DNA of 64,000 nucleotides from Mytilus trossulus (GCF_036588685.1 NC_086382.1:72947999-73011998), one strand, 5' to 3'; shown: positions 20,172-31,450, numbered from the stretch's first letter. Notes: generated by a model from the sequence alone, not told the origin. A program made the numbers and translations.

Positions 20172-21452
20172 TAAGCTCACTTTTCTCATCACTTGGCGTC
20201 CGGCGTCCGTCGTCGTCCGTCCGTCGTATTCCGTCGTCCGTCGTCGTTAACTTTTACAAAAATCTTCTCCTCTGAAACTACTGGGCCAAATTTAACCCAA
20301 CATAGCCTTAATCATTATAAGGGTATCTAAAAATTGTGTCTGGTGACCCGGCCAACCTTCCAAGATAGCCGCCATGGCTAAACATAGAACATAGGGGTTA
20401 AATGCAGTTTTTGGCCTATAACTCAAAAACAAAAGCATTTAAAACAAATCTGACTGGGTAAAATTGTTTATCAGGTCAAGACCTATCTTCCCTGAAATTT
20501 TCAAATGAATCGGACAACCCGTTGTTGGGTTGCAGCCCCTGAATTGGTAATTTTAAGAAAATTCTGCAGTTTTTGGTTATTAACTTGAATATTATTATAG
20601 ATAGATATAAACTGTAAACAGCAAAAATGTTCAGCAAAGTAAGATTGACAAATAAGGCAACAGGACCAAAATAATCATTTGACCCCTTTAGGAGTTATTG
20701 CCCTTTATAGTCAATTTTTAACCATTTTTCTAAAAATCTTAGTTATCTTTGACAAAAATCTTCTTCTCTGAAACTACTGGGTCATATTGAACCAAACTTG
20801 GCCACAATCATTATTGGGGTATCTTATTTTAAAAAATGTGTCCGGTGACCCAGAAAACCAAACAAGATGGCTGCCATAGCTAAACATAGAACATAGGGGA
20901 AAATGCAGCTTTGGCTTATAACTCAAAAACCAAAGCATTTAGAGCAAATCTGGCAAGGAGTCAAATGGTCAATCAGGTCAAGATCTATCAGTTTTTAAAT
21001 TTTCAGATGAATTGAACAACCCGTTTTTAGGTTGCTGCCCATGAATTGGTAATTTTTAGGAAATTTTGATGTTTTTTGTTATTATCTTGAATATCATTAT
21101 AGATAGAGATAAACTGTACACAGCAATAATTTACAGCAAAGTAAGATCGAAAAATAAGTCAACATGACCAAAATGGTCAATTGACCCCCTAAGGAGTTAT
21201 TGGCCTTTAAAGCAAATTTTTAACAATTTTCATATAATTTGTAAATTTTTACTAACATTTTCCACTGAAACTACTGGACCAATCATTATCGATAAAGATA
21301 ATTGTAAGCAGCAAGAATGTTCAGTAAAGTAAGATCTACAAACACATCACCATCACCAAAAGACAATTTTGTCATGAATTTATCTGTGTCCTTTGTTGAA
21401 TATGCACATAGATCAATGTGAGCGACACAGGCTCTTACGAGCCTCTAGTTTA
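20172..21452 (+). repeat. GCTCACCTGGCCC interspersed repeat, copy 3 (with internal duplication)
   Basis: It begins TTAAGCTCACTTTTCTCATC with a (CGTC)n-rich tract at 20,200-20,247. The block series ACTACTGGG.CA..GTCCGGTGACCC..AACATAGGGG.. occurs twice (from about 20,270 and again from about 20,745). It ends GTGAGCGACACAGGCTCTTA then CGAGCCTCTAGTT. This copy is therefore about 1.28 kb against 0.8 kb for copy 2. Confidence 0.82.
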
Positions 21453-21520
21453 TTTTATCCACCAATTTATTATCAAAATTATCCAATTTACCATAAAACT
21501 TTACATTTTTTTATTTAAAT

Positions 21521-21957
21521 TCTCCATACGAGAATAATGTTTCAAGACAACGCGCTTCTCAATGAGCATAAAAACTGTGAGCATTGGCAGGGCCAGATCT
21601 GTATGCATTGTTCCAAACATATCATTGGCAGAACTGGTCCGGTTTACCATATGCATAAAGTAACAGGAGCTTTTAATCAAACCTGCCAATTTTGTAGTTA
21701 AACATTTCTACAAAAACAGCATTTGATGGGCCATGTCAACAAACACCTGAACAACAATCCATATAAATGTGGGAAATGCTAGATGACATTTTTGTACAAA
21801 CATAATTTGAAACAACATGCACCAAGTTGCCAAAATGAAAACAACAACACATGTCAGTGTTAATTATGTAAACAGATGTTTGGAACTTCAAAAGCCTAGC
21901 GAATCACAAAGCAGAGAAACAGGGCAATACAGTTCACACAATACTATGGGAAACGTA
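21521..21957 (+). pseudogene. C2H2 zinc-finger protein fragment, decayed
   Basis: Translating from about 21,521 gives RIMFQDNALLNEHKNCEHW, then CMHCSKH.., TCQFCS-stop-TFLQKQHLMGHV, NNNPYKCGKC-stop-MTFLYKH, NLKQHAPSC, and after a further stop LCKQMFGTSK. One frameshift later comes SLANHKAEK. These are successive C-x2-C...H-x(3-5)-H/C fingers with the TGEKPY-like linker replaced by NNNPYKC. Three or four stops and a frameshift within 430 bp mark a pseudogene. No introns or upstream domain were found; it may be a retrocopy or part of a decayed element. Confidence 0.78.
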
Positions 21958-22965
21958 TAAATGGCCAGTCAGTTTTTATAGACATATACAAAATCATGAA
22001 CAGATATAATTATTAAAGTAATCAATTATGCTTTTTTTTCATTTGTTGCAAGTCCATTTACAAGTATCACATAAATCTACAAGAAAAATTCATCGAATCA
22101 ATAGTTAAAATGGATCGCTTTTAATAATCGATATTCTAGATTATGTTGCTTTTATAACAGATGTTTGAACTTTAATAGTGTCATTGTACATTAACAAGAT
22201 ATATCAGAATTAAAATAAGATAAAACTTTGTTTCAAGATCATCACTTTTTGTATTTTCGAAACGTAAACGAATACAGTTTTTCCATGATCCTTTATTCTA
22301 CAATAGACATAATAGCATACAACAGTGAAAATGAACTAAGTGTATTCGCACTTTATTTACACTGTTATTGATACAATGAAACTTTTTCAGTAGTTTTTAC
22401 ACAATTGGAAACTCAAAGTCAGCTTTTCATGGCACAAATTGTGACTGATGTTGCAATTGGAAGCCATATCATAGACCTGATAATTAGTATTTGATATATT
22501 TGCGTCTGTTCAAATTGTTTGTCTTGAATCATGTGTCCACATTGAAGGTTAAAGAGCACATCATATTATTTTTTTTAAGATTTTGTAGTAGTAAGGAAAA
22601 CGTTAATAACTTTTTTCTTACAAATTAAGCTTGCTGTTCGTGTTGTATGGATATGCATGTTATCAGTGTCTTCCATTGCTTTGATTTCCGGTTATTAAAA
22701 TAAAATTTCTTTTTGGTGTCTCTTCTGCCACAAGCTGCATTCATCTGCGAAAAGATTTGACACGATATCATACATTTTCTAAAATTTTGAATGACTTTCG
22801 GTTTTTTTTTCCGTTAACTTTTGTCAAAAAGTTCTTGTGAAAATAGTGTTTGGAATTTATACTATAATTTCTAGACCTATGGCAGTTCTGAATATGAAAA
22901 TACGGCCTTTCAAACAGATGAAAAGCCCAAAATCATGAAAAAATGATTTCGTTGTTCCTCTCAAC
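21958..22965. other. No gene recognised
   Basis: About 1 kb of AT-rich sequence between the zinc-finger pseudogene and the tandem duplication. No convincing ORF or repeat. Confidence 0.4.
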
Positions 22966-23084
22966 CAACTGGGAAGGCGTAACACGGCTAAATTTATTTA
23001 TTTTACTATCCAATAATGAATTTTGGACACAATAAGTTCCTTACAAAACAAAAGATAGTTAGAAGTGTTTTATCTCTTCTACAG

Positions 23085-23328
23085 CCACCAAAGGAAGTGA
23101 ACAGTGCGACTAGTCAACCTCCAGTTGACAGAGACCATTCTGTATTAGAGGGAGAACAGAGCACACCTGCACAAAGAGACATGGCTGAGGACTTGGGTAT
23201 TACAACAGACAGACCAAGATATCCAGCTTTTTCTAATCTGAGTGTTAGGATCAGTACATTCCGGGGTTGGCCCGGATATTTAGATCAGGCACCTAGGGAT
23301 ATGGCACTGGCCGGATTCTTCTATGCAG
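23085..23328 (+). CDS. IAP gene, BIR exon 1 (first half of a BIR domain)
   Basis: This exon encodes a linker (PVDRDHSVLEGEQSTPAQRD) and the first half of a baculovirus-IAP-repeat domain: DRPRYPAFSNLSVRISTFRG, then WPGYLDQAPRDMALAGFFYA. The R-x(n)-STF..W and LA-x-AGF/LAGFFYAG signatures are typical of BIRs. Boundaries: acceptor TTATCTCTTCTACAG ends at 23,084 and donor G|GTTTGT starts at 23,329. Length is 244 bp, phase 0 to phase 1. The single leftover G joins GC of the exon at 26,324 to give Gly-Tyr-Asn-Asp in frame, which supports the splice. IAPs restrain caspases and act as E3 ligases when a RING follows; bivalves have many. Upstream exons were not identified. Confidence 0.82.
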
Positions 23329-24356
23329 GTTTGTTTATAAGCTTCCTCAATAAGCACTACTGAAGTTCACTTCACCATAACCTCGAGTTGTTACCTCATC
23401 ATATCGAGGAGCGTCTAGAACAGTAATTTTGTAATAGTTTGGTAAAGTTACCCATGACTTGCTTTGACACAGATAATGTCTCCGTATGCAAAACTTAAAA
23501 GTTGTGATTCGTTTCTTGTGCATGAAGAAAGAAGAGATGTTTACTGTATGTTACATTATGATATAAACCTGCCGTTAAGTAGTCCAAAAATAGCTGCATT
23601 TGCGAATAATTAAAGATAACTGAACATCCAATGACATGGTGTCATGGTTTAGTTCATGTGTTCGATATGGTTCAGTTCTGTGATTCATGTAGTGTATGAA
23701 GGAAAAGTATCAAACAAAATGGCTTGAAACTTAATGCAAAAAGTCCCATGGCTTTATCGTGTATACATATGAAGTTAAAGCAACTGTTAAAATCTGGAAC
23801 GTCAAATTTACCTATGACCTTGAGCTCAATTTAAAGGCCATAAACCAAAGACCTAAAAAAAAAAGACACTAGGTCTTCATTATATATGGTGACCGAGGTA
23901 AATCACCATACATATAATTTAAAATATAAGAGAGGAGAAAACTACAAATTAAAGTTAGCATACCATTAATTTTTAACCACAATATATGTGTTAGGACATG
24001 TCGGAATTTAAGAATATGACATTAATCTTTGACCTTGACCTATTAAATTTTTTTTACCAATGACCTCAAATTAAAAGACCCTGGGTGTCAATCACTTATG
24101 ATTGATCGCTTTCTATTAATGTTGCGAAGAAGGTCTCATAACTAGAAAATCAGATCAAGACAAATAGGCCTTTCCACGGAAAAGTGGAAAACATAATAAA
24201 CAGATATCATACAACTAATGAAATACTGTTAAACATATTTTTGCCGATATCTTTTTTCCGCGTGTAAACAATTCTATTCAATATATTATCACAATCTCCA
24301 AATGGTTATGTTTTGTTCCCATATAAGAATCAAATATAAGTGTTAAAATATATACA
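23329..24356. other. Intron sequence of the BIR gene, no recognised element
   Basis: About 1 kb after the BIR exon donor, copied in unit 2 (26,908-27,935). No ORF of note. It includes TGACCTTGA-type short repeats and a small dyad, TATATATGGTGACCGAGGTA..AATCACCATACATATA. Confidence 0.5.
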
Positions 24357-25625
24357 TTTTGGCTCTCAATAATGACGACTTCAGTATGTATACTAAAGAA
24401 ATTTATCCTGTTGAACTTACTTTAGATAAAGCTAATACTAACAATGACCACTATCCTTTCCTCGATCTTGATATCTATATCACAAACGGAAAGCTTAATA
24501 CTAAAATGTATGATAAAAGAGATGATTTTTCATTTCCTAACGTTAATTATCCATTTTTTAGATGATGACGTTCCCTTGTCTCCATTTTACGGTGTTTATA
24601 TATCTCAACTTGTACAATTCGCTCGTGTATGTAACAATGTTTTAGATTTTAACGAGAGAAATTTATGTATAACTGAAAAATTGTTACACCAGGGTTTTCG
24701 ATATCACAAGCTAGTCAAAACATTTACTAAATTTTATCATCGGTATAAGGACATCATTCGTAAATATAGCTCAACATGCAGACTTCTTATACGTTTAGGT
24801 ATTTCAAATCCAATTCTTTATGGAAATATTCTTTATAAAGCACAAAAATGTCAGTATTCATCACAGAAACTAACAAAACCTTTAAATAGACTTATTAAGA
24901 AGGGATAGAGTTACGATATTGTTGTCAGGTCATTAAAGATTGCATATTTTGGCGTTAATATTGATTGACTTATAGGGTCTTTGCATCGGAACTAAACACA
25001 TTTATTCACAAACCAGTTGTTGGCATGACACGGGTTATGTTCTTCTCATATATGTAATGATGGTATGATACTAAACCCCTAACGGGAAGGATTGTGCCTG
25101 ATATTCATATGATGAAATCATAATCTTTCAATCAGTTTAATTGAAGTATGAAGCTGGTATGTCAGTTAACTGCTAGTAGTCTGCTGTTATTTATGTATTA
25201 TTGTCATTTTCTTTATTTTCTTTGGTTACATCTTCTGACATCAGACTCGGACTTCACTTGAATTGAATTTTAAATGTACGTATTGTTATGCGTTTACTTT
25301 TCTACATTAGCTAGAGGTATAGGGGGAGGGTTGAGATCTTATAAACATGTTTATCCCCGCCGCATTTTTGCGCCTGTCCCAAGACAGGAGCCTCTGGTCT
25401 TTGTTAGTCTTGTATTATTTTAATTTTAATTTTTTGTGTACAATTTGGAAATTAGTAGGGCGTTCATTATCACTGAACTAGTATATATTTCTTTAGGGGC
25501 CAGATGAAGGTCGCCTCCGGTCGCGGGAATTGCTCGTTACATTGAAGACCTGTTGGTGGCCTTCTGCTGTTGTTTTTTCTATGGTCGGGTTGTTGTCTCT
25601 TTGATACATTCCCCATTTCTATTCT
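24357..25625 (+). pseudogene. 5'-truncated retroelement with RT C-terminal fragment, unit 1 copy
   Basis: The coding relic starts just after the catalytic box (LNNDDFSMYTKEIYPVELTL) and continues YPFLDLDIYITNGKLNTKMY, DKRDDFSFPNVNYPF. A one-base shift follows, then YGVYISQLVQFARVCNNVLD, CITEKLLHQGFRYHKLVKTF and QKCQYSSQKLTKPLNRLIKK, with a stop at about 24,906. A 700-bp tail ends in GGTCGGGTTGTTGTCTC..CATTCCCCATTTCTATTCTC. YLDD and everything upstream are missing, so it was dead on arrival. Same family as 8,362-9,043. The frameshift near 24,560 is private to this copy. Confidence 0.82.
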
Positions 25626-25734
25626 CAATTTTATATTATATATTAAATGCTTTATAATAGCAACTGCTTTAAAAGTAGTTCATTTGGAATACAATAGATT
25701 CTATGAAAAATCACAGTAATATATAATAAGAAGA

Positions 25735-26065
25735 TGCAGTAAGATTTCCAATGAGACAACTATTCACCTGAGATCAAATGACGTACCTGTTAGGTCGGTA
25801 TAGAGCATACAGCAATAAGTAAAACCCAAACATCTCAGCAAGCAATGAAAAGCAACTCAACAGAAAAAAACCAATGACCTGACTTTTGTTCTAAACAATT
25901 ATCGAAAAACAAATATACAGTAATAAACGAAGTCACTGCATAACACATCCTTGATTTAGGACAGGAACATACAGAATATGGATGTGTTAAATATGTTTGC
26001 GAACTCTCAACACTCTCATCGCCTTGAAATGGGCAGTGGTTTAGCAACACAACAAAGAAGAACAA
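25735..26065 (+). repeat. GATGTGGTAT-type interspersed element, unit 1 copy
   Basis: Diverged member of the family at 12,332-12,640: AAGATGCAGTAAGATTTCCA, ATGAGACAACTATTCACC, then GATTTAGGACAGGAACATAC and AGAATATGGATGTGTTAAA. It lies in the intron between the two BIR exons. The minus-strand ORF across it is not a gene. Confidence 0.65.
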
Positions 26066-26323
26066 TATGAAAAACTTAATTGAAAAGGACTTGACTCATT
26101 GTATCGATACAAAGCAAAATAATGAAGTCAAATATAATTCGGTTGTCAATATTCAACTTCATACAACTTATTATCTGCTAGCAATGCTATCAAAAACGCC
26201 GATTACTCGCCTAGTCGTGTCAAAAAATAAAGTCGTACACAGTTTAAATATACTTGTACTAAACAAATAACAAATGTTTTTTGGAATTTATATCATTTTG
26301 TTCAATATTCGTATTTTTTTCAG

Positions 26324-26487
26324 GCTATAACGACAATTGCACCAGTGGATTACGTATACGCAATTGGGATGAAAGTGATGATCCCTGTGTAGAACATCTA
26401 AGATGGTTTTCAAATAGTTCATTTGATAGACAAAACAGAGGTCAGAGATGGTTTGAGACTATTGGAAAAAAGAAACAAAAAGAAATG
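26324..26487 (+). CDS. IAP gene, BIR exon 2 (second half), zinc ligands degraded
   Basis: Acceptor TATTTTTTTCAG ends at 26,323; donor ATG|GTAAGA starts at 26,488. The exon is 164 bp, phase 1 to phase 0. It encodes YNDNCTSGLRIRNWDESDDP, then CVEHLRWFSNSSFDRQNRGQ and RWFETIGKKKQKEM. The RNW, DDP and EHxRWF landmarks fix it as the end of a BIR. A BIR normally coordinates zinc with C-x2-C..H..C. Here the Cys pair region is shortened to NCTSGL (at most one Cys), the His of EH is kept, and the last Cys is Ser (FSNSSF). The fold is therefore probably lost. It sits between the two tandem units and has no duplicate. Confidence 0.8.
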
Positions 26488-26663
26488 GTAAGATCGTATA
26501 GTTGGGTGCCTAACGTCAGTTAAGGGTTTCAGGTAAACGACTCTAAATTAACAAAATAACACACGGCCAAATTTATTTATTTAACTATCCAATAATGAAT
26601 TTTGGACACAATAAGTTCATTAGAAAACAAAAGATAATTAGAAGTGTTTTATCTCTTCTACAG

Positions 26664-26907
26664 CCACCAAAGGAAGTGCACAGTGCGACTAGTCAACCTC
26701 CAGTTGACAGAGACCATTCTGTATTAGAGGGAGAACAGAGCACACCTGCACACAGAGACATGGCTGAGGACTTGGGTATTACAATAGACAGACCAAGATA
26801 TCCAGCTTATTCTAATCTGAGTGTTAGGATCAGTACATTCCAGGGTTGGCCCGGATATTTAGATCAGGCACCTAGGGATACAGCACTGGCCGGATTCTTC
26901 TATGCAG
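26664..26907 (+). CDS. Duplicate BIR exon 1, without a matching exon 2
   Basis: A copy of the 23,085-23,328 exon with the same acceptor and donor and an open frame: TSQPPVDRDHSVLEGEQS, RPRYPAYSNLSVRISTFQ, WPGYLDQAPRDTALAGFFYA. The few residue differences include His for Asn in the linker, Tyr for Phe after PA, Gln for Arg after STF, and Thr for Met. No exon encoding the C-terminal half of a BIR was found downstream before the RING exon at 34.6 kb. If spliced into a transcript this exon would add half a domain. Probably a non-functional duplicate, though its frame is intact. Confidence 0.7.
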
Positions 26908-27935
26908 GTTTGTTTATAAGCTTCCTCAATAAGCACTACTGAAGTTCACTTCACCATAACCTCGAGTTGTTACCTCATCATATCGAGGAGCGTTTAGAAC
27001 AGTAATTTTGTAATAGTTTGGTAAAGTTAGACATGACTTGATTTGACACAGATAATGTCTCAGTATGGAAAACTTAAACAGTTGTGATTCGTTTCTTGTG
27101 CATGAAGAAAGAAGAGATGTTTACTGTATGTTACATTATTATATAAACATGCCGTTAAGTAGTCCAAAATTAGCTGCATTTGCGAATAATTAAAGATAAC
27201 TGAACATCCAATGACATGGTGTCATGGTTTAGTTCATGTGTTCGATATGATTCAGTTCTGTGATTCATGTAGTGTATGATGGAAAAGTATCAAACAAAAT
27301 GGCTTGAAACTTAATGCAAAAAGTCCCATGGCTTTATCGTGTATACATATGAAGTTAAAGCAACTGTTTAAATCTGGAACGTCAAAATTACCTATGACCT
27401 TGAGCTCAATTTAAAGGTCAGAAACCAAAGACCTAGAAAAAAAAGACACTAGGTCTTCATTATATATGGTGACCGAGGTAAATCACCATACATATAATTT
27501 TAAATATAAGAGAGGAGAAAACTACAAATTAAAGTTAGCATACCATTAATTTTTAACCACAATATATGTGTTACGACATGTCGGAATTTAAGAATATGAC
27601 ATTAATCTTTGACCTTGACCTATTAAATTTTTTTTACCAATGACCTCAAATTAAAAGACCCTGGGTGTCTATCACTTATGATTGATCGCTTTCTATTAAT
27701 GTTGCGAAGAAGGTCTCATAACTAGAAAATCAGATCAAAACAAATAGGTCTTTCCACGGAAAAGTGGATAACATAATGAACAGATATCATACAACTAATG
27801 AAAAACTAGTAAACAAATTTTCGCTGATATCTTTTTTTCGCGTGTAAACAATTCTATTCAATATATTATCACAATCTCCAAATGGTTATGTTTTGTTCCC
27901 ATACAAGAATCACATATAAGTGTTAAAATATATAC
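26908..27935. other. Duplicated intron sequence, no recognised gene
   Basis: Matches 23,329-24,356 with scattered substitutions. Nothing coding. Confidence 0.5.
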
Positions 27936-29205
27936 ATTTTGGCTCTCAATAATGACGACTTCAGTATGTATACTAAAGAAATTTATCCTGTTGAACTTAC
28001 TTTAAATAAAGCTTATACTAACAATGACCACTACCCTTTCCTCGATCTTGATATCTATATCACTAACGGAAAGCTTAATACTAAAATGTATGATAAAAGA
28101 GATGATTTTTCATTTCCTAACGTTAATTATCCATTTTATGATGATAACGTTCCCTTGTCACCATCTTACGGTGTTTATATATCTCAATTTGTACGATTCG
28201 CTCGTGTATGTAACAATGTTTTAGATTTTAACGAGTGAAATTTATGTATTACTGAAAAATTATTACACCAGGGTTTTCGATATCACAAACTAGTCAAAAC
28301 ATTTACTAAATTTTATCATCGGTATAAGGACATCATTCGTAAATATAGCTCAACATGCAGACTTCTTATACGTTTAGGTATTTCACATCCAATTTTTTAT
28401 GGAAATATTCTTTATAAAGCACAAAAATGTCAGTATTCATCACAGAAACTAACAAAACCTTTAAATAGACTTATTAAGAAGGGATAGAGTTACGATATTG
28501 TTGTCAGGTCATTAAAGATTGCATATTTTGGCGTTAATATTGATTGACTTATAGGGTCTTTGCATCGGAACTAAACACATTTATTCACAAACCAGTTGTT
28601 GGCATGACACGGGTTATGTTCTTCTCATATATGTAATGATGGTATGATACTAAACCCCTAACGGGAAGGATTGTGCCTGATATTCATATGATGAAATCAT
28701 AATCTTTCAATCAGTTTAATTGAAGTATGAAGCTGGTATGTCAGTTAACTGCTAGTAGTCTGCTGTTATTTATGTATTATTGTCATTTTCTTTATTTTCT
28801 TTGGTTACATCTTCTGACATCAGACTCGGACTTCACTTGAATTGAATTTTAAATGTACGTATTGTTATGCGTTTACTTTTCTACATTAGCTAGAGGTATA
28901 GGGGGAGGGTTGAGATCTTATAAACATGTTTATCCCCGCCGCATTTTTGCGCCTGTCCCAAGACAGGAGCCTCTGGTCTTTGTTAGTCTTGTATTATTTT
29001 AATTTTAATTTTTTGTGTACAAGTTGGAAATTAGTATGGCGTTCATTATCACTGAACTAGTATATATTTCTTTAGGGGCCAGATGAAGGACGCCTCCGGT
29101 CGCGGGAATTGCTCGTTACATTGAAGACCTGTTGGTGGCCTTCTGCTGTTGTTTTTTCTATGGTCGGGTTGTTGTCTCTTTGACACATTCCCAATTTCCA
29201 TTCTC
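27936..29205 (+). pseudogene. 5'-truncated retroelement with RT fragment, unit 2 copy
   Basis: Same relic as 24,357-25,625. The frameshift of unit 1 is absent: NYPFYDDNVPLSPSYGVYIS reads through. A GAG-to-TGA type change after LDFNE (28,236-28,238) stops the frame instead. The downstream segment FRYHKLVKTFTKFYHRYKDI and the shared stop after LNRLIKKG are retained. The tail ends near 29,205 with the family GGTCGGGTTGTTGTCTC motif. Confidence 0.82.
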
Positions 29206-29314
29206 AATTTTATATTATATATTAAATGCTTTTCAATAGCAACTGCTTTAAAAGTAGTTCATTTGGAATACAATAGATTCTATGAAAAATCACAGTAATA
29301 TATAATAAGAAGAT

Positions 29315-29645
29315 GCAGTAAGATTTCCAATGAGACAACTATTCACCTGAGATCAAATGACGTACCTGTTAGGTCGGTATAGAGCATACAGCAATAAGTA
29401 AAACCCAAACATCTCAGCAAGCAATGAAAAGCAACTCAACAGAAAAAAAACCAATGACCTGACTTTTGTTCTAAACAATTATCGAAAAACAAATATACAG
29501 TAATAAACGAAGTCACTGCATAACATACCCTTGATTTAGGACAGGAACATACAGAATATGGCGGCGTTAAATATGTTTGCGAACTCTCAACACTCTCATC
29601 GCCTTGAAATGGGCAGTGGTTTAGCAACACAACAAAGAAGAACAA
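29315..29645 (+). repeat. GATGTGGTAT-type interspersed element, unit 2 copy
   Basis: Duplicate of 25,735-26,065. It differs at AGAATATGGCGGCGTTAAA (GATGTG in unit 1), so unit 2 is closer to what I recall as the family consensus at that point. Confidence 0.65.
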
Positions 29646-30173
29646 TATGAAAAACTTAATTGAAAAGGACTTGACTCATTATATCGATACAAAGCAAAAT
29701 AATGAAGTCAAATATAATTCGGTTGTCAATTTTCAACTTCGTACATCTTATTATCTGCTAGCAATGCTATCAAAAACGCCGATTACTCGCCTAGTCGTGT
29801 CAAAAAATCAAGTCGTACACAGTTTAAATGTACTTGCACTAAACAAATAATAAATGTTTTTTTGGAATTTATATCATTTTGTTCATAATCACCACCTTGA
29901 TATGATGAAACAGCACAACAAAAGAACAACATAAAGTTTGCGCATCTTATAATGTAAATGTTGGCAGGACTATGTAGTTTTTGGCAACTAAGCAATGCAA
30001 AATATAACTAGATTTTAATATTTAATATAAAATGAAATATATGATAAGACCCATTATTCGGACATGTTTTTTGCAAAATATTTCAGACTTAAATAGAATA
30101 TGTTAAACAAGGGTCTTATCAAAAAGCTAAAAACAACAAAGAATCAATCGAACAAAAAATAATATTAAACATT

Positions 30174-30330
30174 TAAGGAATGACTGTAATATTGTTTTCT
30201 GTCTATGAAGAAATAACATGAAAAATGCGGTGCATACTAAATAACCGGCGGAGCGGGTTATTATTAAGTGTGCACCACATTGTTGATGTTATTTTGAATA
30301 AACAGAAAAAAATATTACTGTCATTTCTTA
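30174..30330. repeat. Palindromic element P, copy 1
   Basis: AAGGAATGACTGTAATATTG.. at the left pairs with ..AATATTACTGTCATTTCTT at the right, and GTGCATACTAAATAACC pairs with GGTTATTATTAAGTGTGCAC. The centre is GGCGGAGC. A diverged second copy is at 32,001-32,132. Confidence 0.8.
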
Positions 30331-31149
30331 TAATTTAATTATAATTTGATTTTAAACCAGATTAAATCATGAAAAAACGTCGGTGACGTCACGGTCACAT
30401 GACAGAATTATGTCTATGAGATGATAAACAAAACGACGTCAGCAAATCATATATTCAATTATATCTTGTCGCAATATGTATTTCTGTGATAAATCTTTGA
30501 CACATTTTTTCAAATTTGGATTTTTTTTTTTTTTAGTTTTTTAAAATGTACGTCCGACACACTTTTCTGGATTAACATTTCAAACTCGAAAGTAAAGAAT
30601 GTATACATACCAACATACTTTCAGAGCCCTATGGCCGATAGTCATTTAAAACTTTAGCCAAATTAGCCAAATTCAACTGTAGGAGGACAACGTTGCCTTC
30701 AGACATTTTCATTGACTTGAGTCTAAGATAAGACTCATTTTTGTAGCTTTTGTATTTTTGCACTAAATGCAGAAGTTTTGTAGCCCCAAATCAAAGATAC
30801 ACAATTAAAATATATAAAAACTGATACATGACAGAGGTGTCACGAATTGGTTGACTGATACGAAATGTATAGGTTTCTCAACTGTCCAACGACGTGTTTT
30901 CACGGTCTTAATTCTTAGATACCAGATTTTGTCATCTGACTTAATTTTTACGGAAGGCGAAATTTTGACTGAGTGCGAATTCCCTTTGCAGCTGATACAC
31001 ATTGAAAGTATTCCAATCGGCATTGCAAAAGGTCATGTTTCTTTGACTGTTAAGACTGTTAATGACATCTTCACACTAAATCTTTTAGTATTTTTCTGTT
31101 TATTTATTGATTTGTTTGTCTCAGATATATATAATGTTTAATTAGTTGG
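30331..31149. other. No gene recognised
   Basis: It includes a poly(T) run at 30,522-30,533. Overlapping ORFs on both strands at 30,805-31,141 have no recognisable domain. The block may belong to the retroelement relic that follows. Confidence 0.35.
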
Positions 31150-31450
31150 TGTTTGCTTTGAAATAGCTGTCAGTAACTGAGTTCTTTCAGAAATTTACTT
31201 AATTTTATGTTTTGTTGTGGTATGTATAGATACGCTTTGCATCCGGTCTATGTTTAATGCTTTGATTTGATCTGATGAGTTCAGCCCTTTTCAAATGATT
31301 TTTATAGTTTGTTCTTATATATACCACTGTGCCAGGTCAACGAGTTTAACCCGGCCACATTATGTATGTGCCTTTTCTAAGATACAAGCCTGTAATTCAA
31401 TGTTTTTTGTTGGTTTATGTCTGCATTTTAGTTTTCAACAAATCATTTGA
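31150..31450 (+). repeat. Retroelement-like 3' relic
   Basis: Blocks such as AGCTGTCAGTAACTGAGTTC, TTTGATCTGATGAGTTCAGC, CCTTTTCAAATGATTTTTAT and CCCGGCCACATTATGTATGT resemble, from memory, an interspersed repeat frequent in mussels. No coding part recognised. Confidence 0.5.

Larger units (their letters stand above)
22970..26302 (+). repeat. Tandem segmental duplication, unit 1 (period 3,579 bp)
   Basis: 22,970-26,302 and 26,549-29,881 align nearly base for base, with every shared landmark offset by 3,579 bp (for example the BIR exon starts 23,085 and 26,664). The unit carries a BIR exon, a truncated reverse-transcriptase element and a GATGTGGTAT-type element. The 246-bp gap between units holds the second BIR exon, so the duplication copied exon 1 plus intron but not exon 2. 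Confidence 0.92.
26549..29881 (+). repeat. Tandem segmental duplication, unit 2
   Basis: Second unit of the 3,579-bp-period duplication. Differences from unit 1 are scattered single bases and small indels. Similarity stops abruptly near 29,881 (after ATATCATTTTGTTCA), which corresponds to 26,302 just before BIR exon 2, so exon 2 was not copied. Confidence 0.92.

Noticed and set aside
26067-26270. 67-codon ORF found in both tandem units
   Set aside because: No domain; repeated only because the unit was duplicated, and it sits in an intron beside a SINE-like element.
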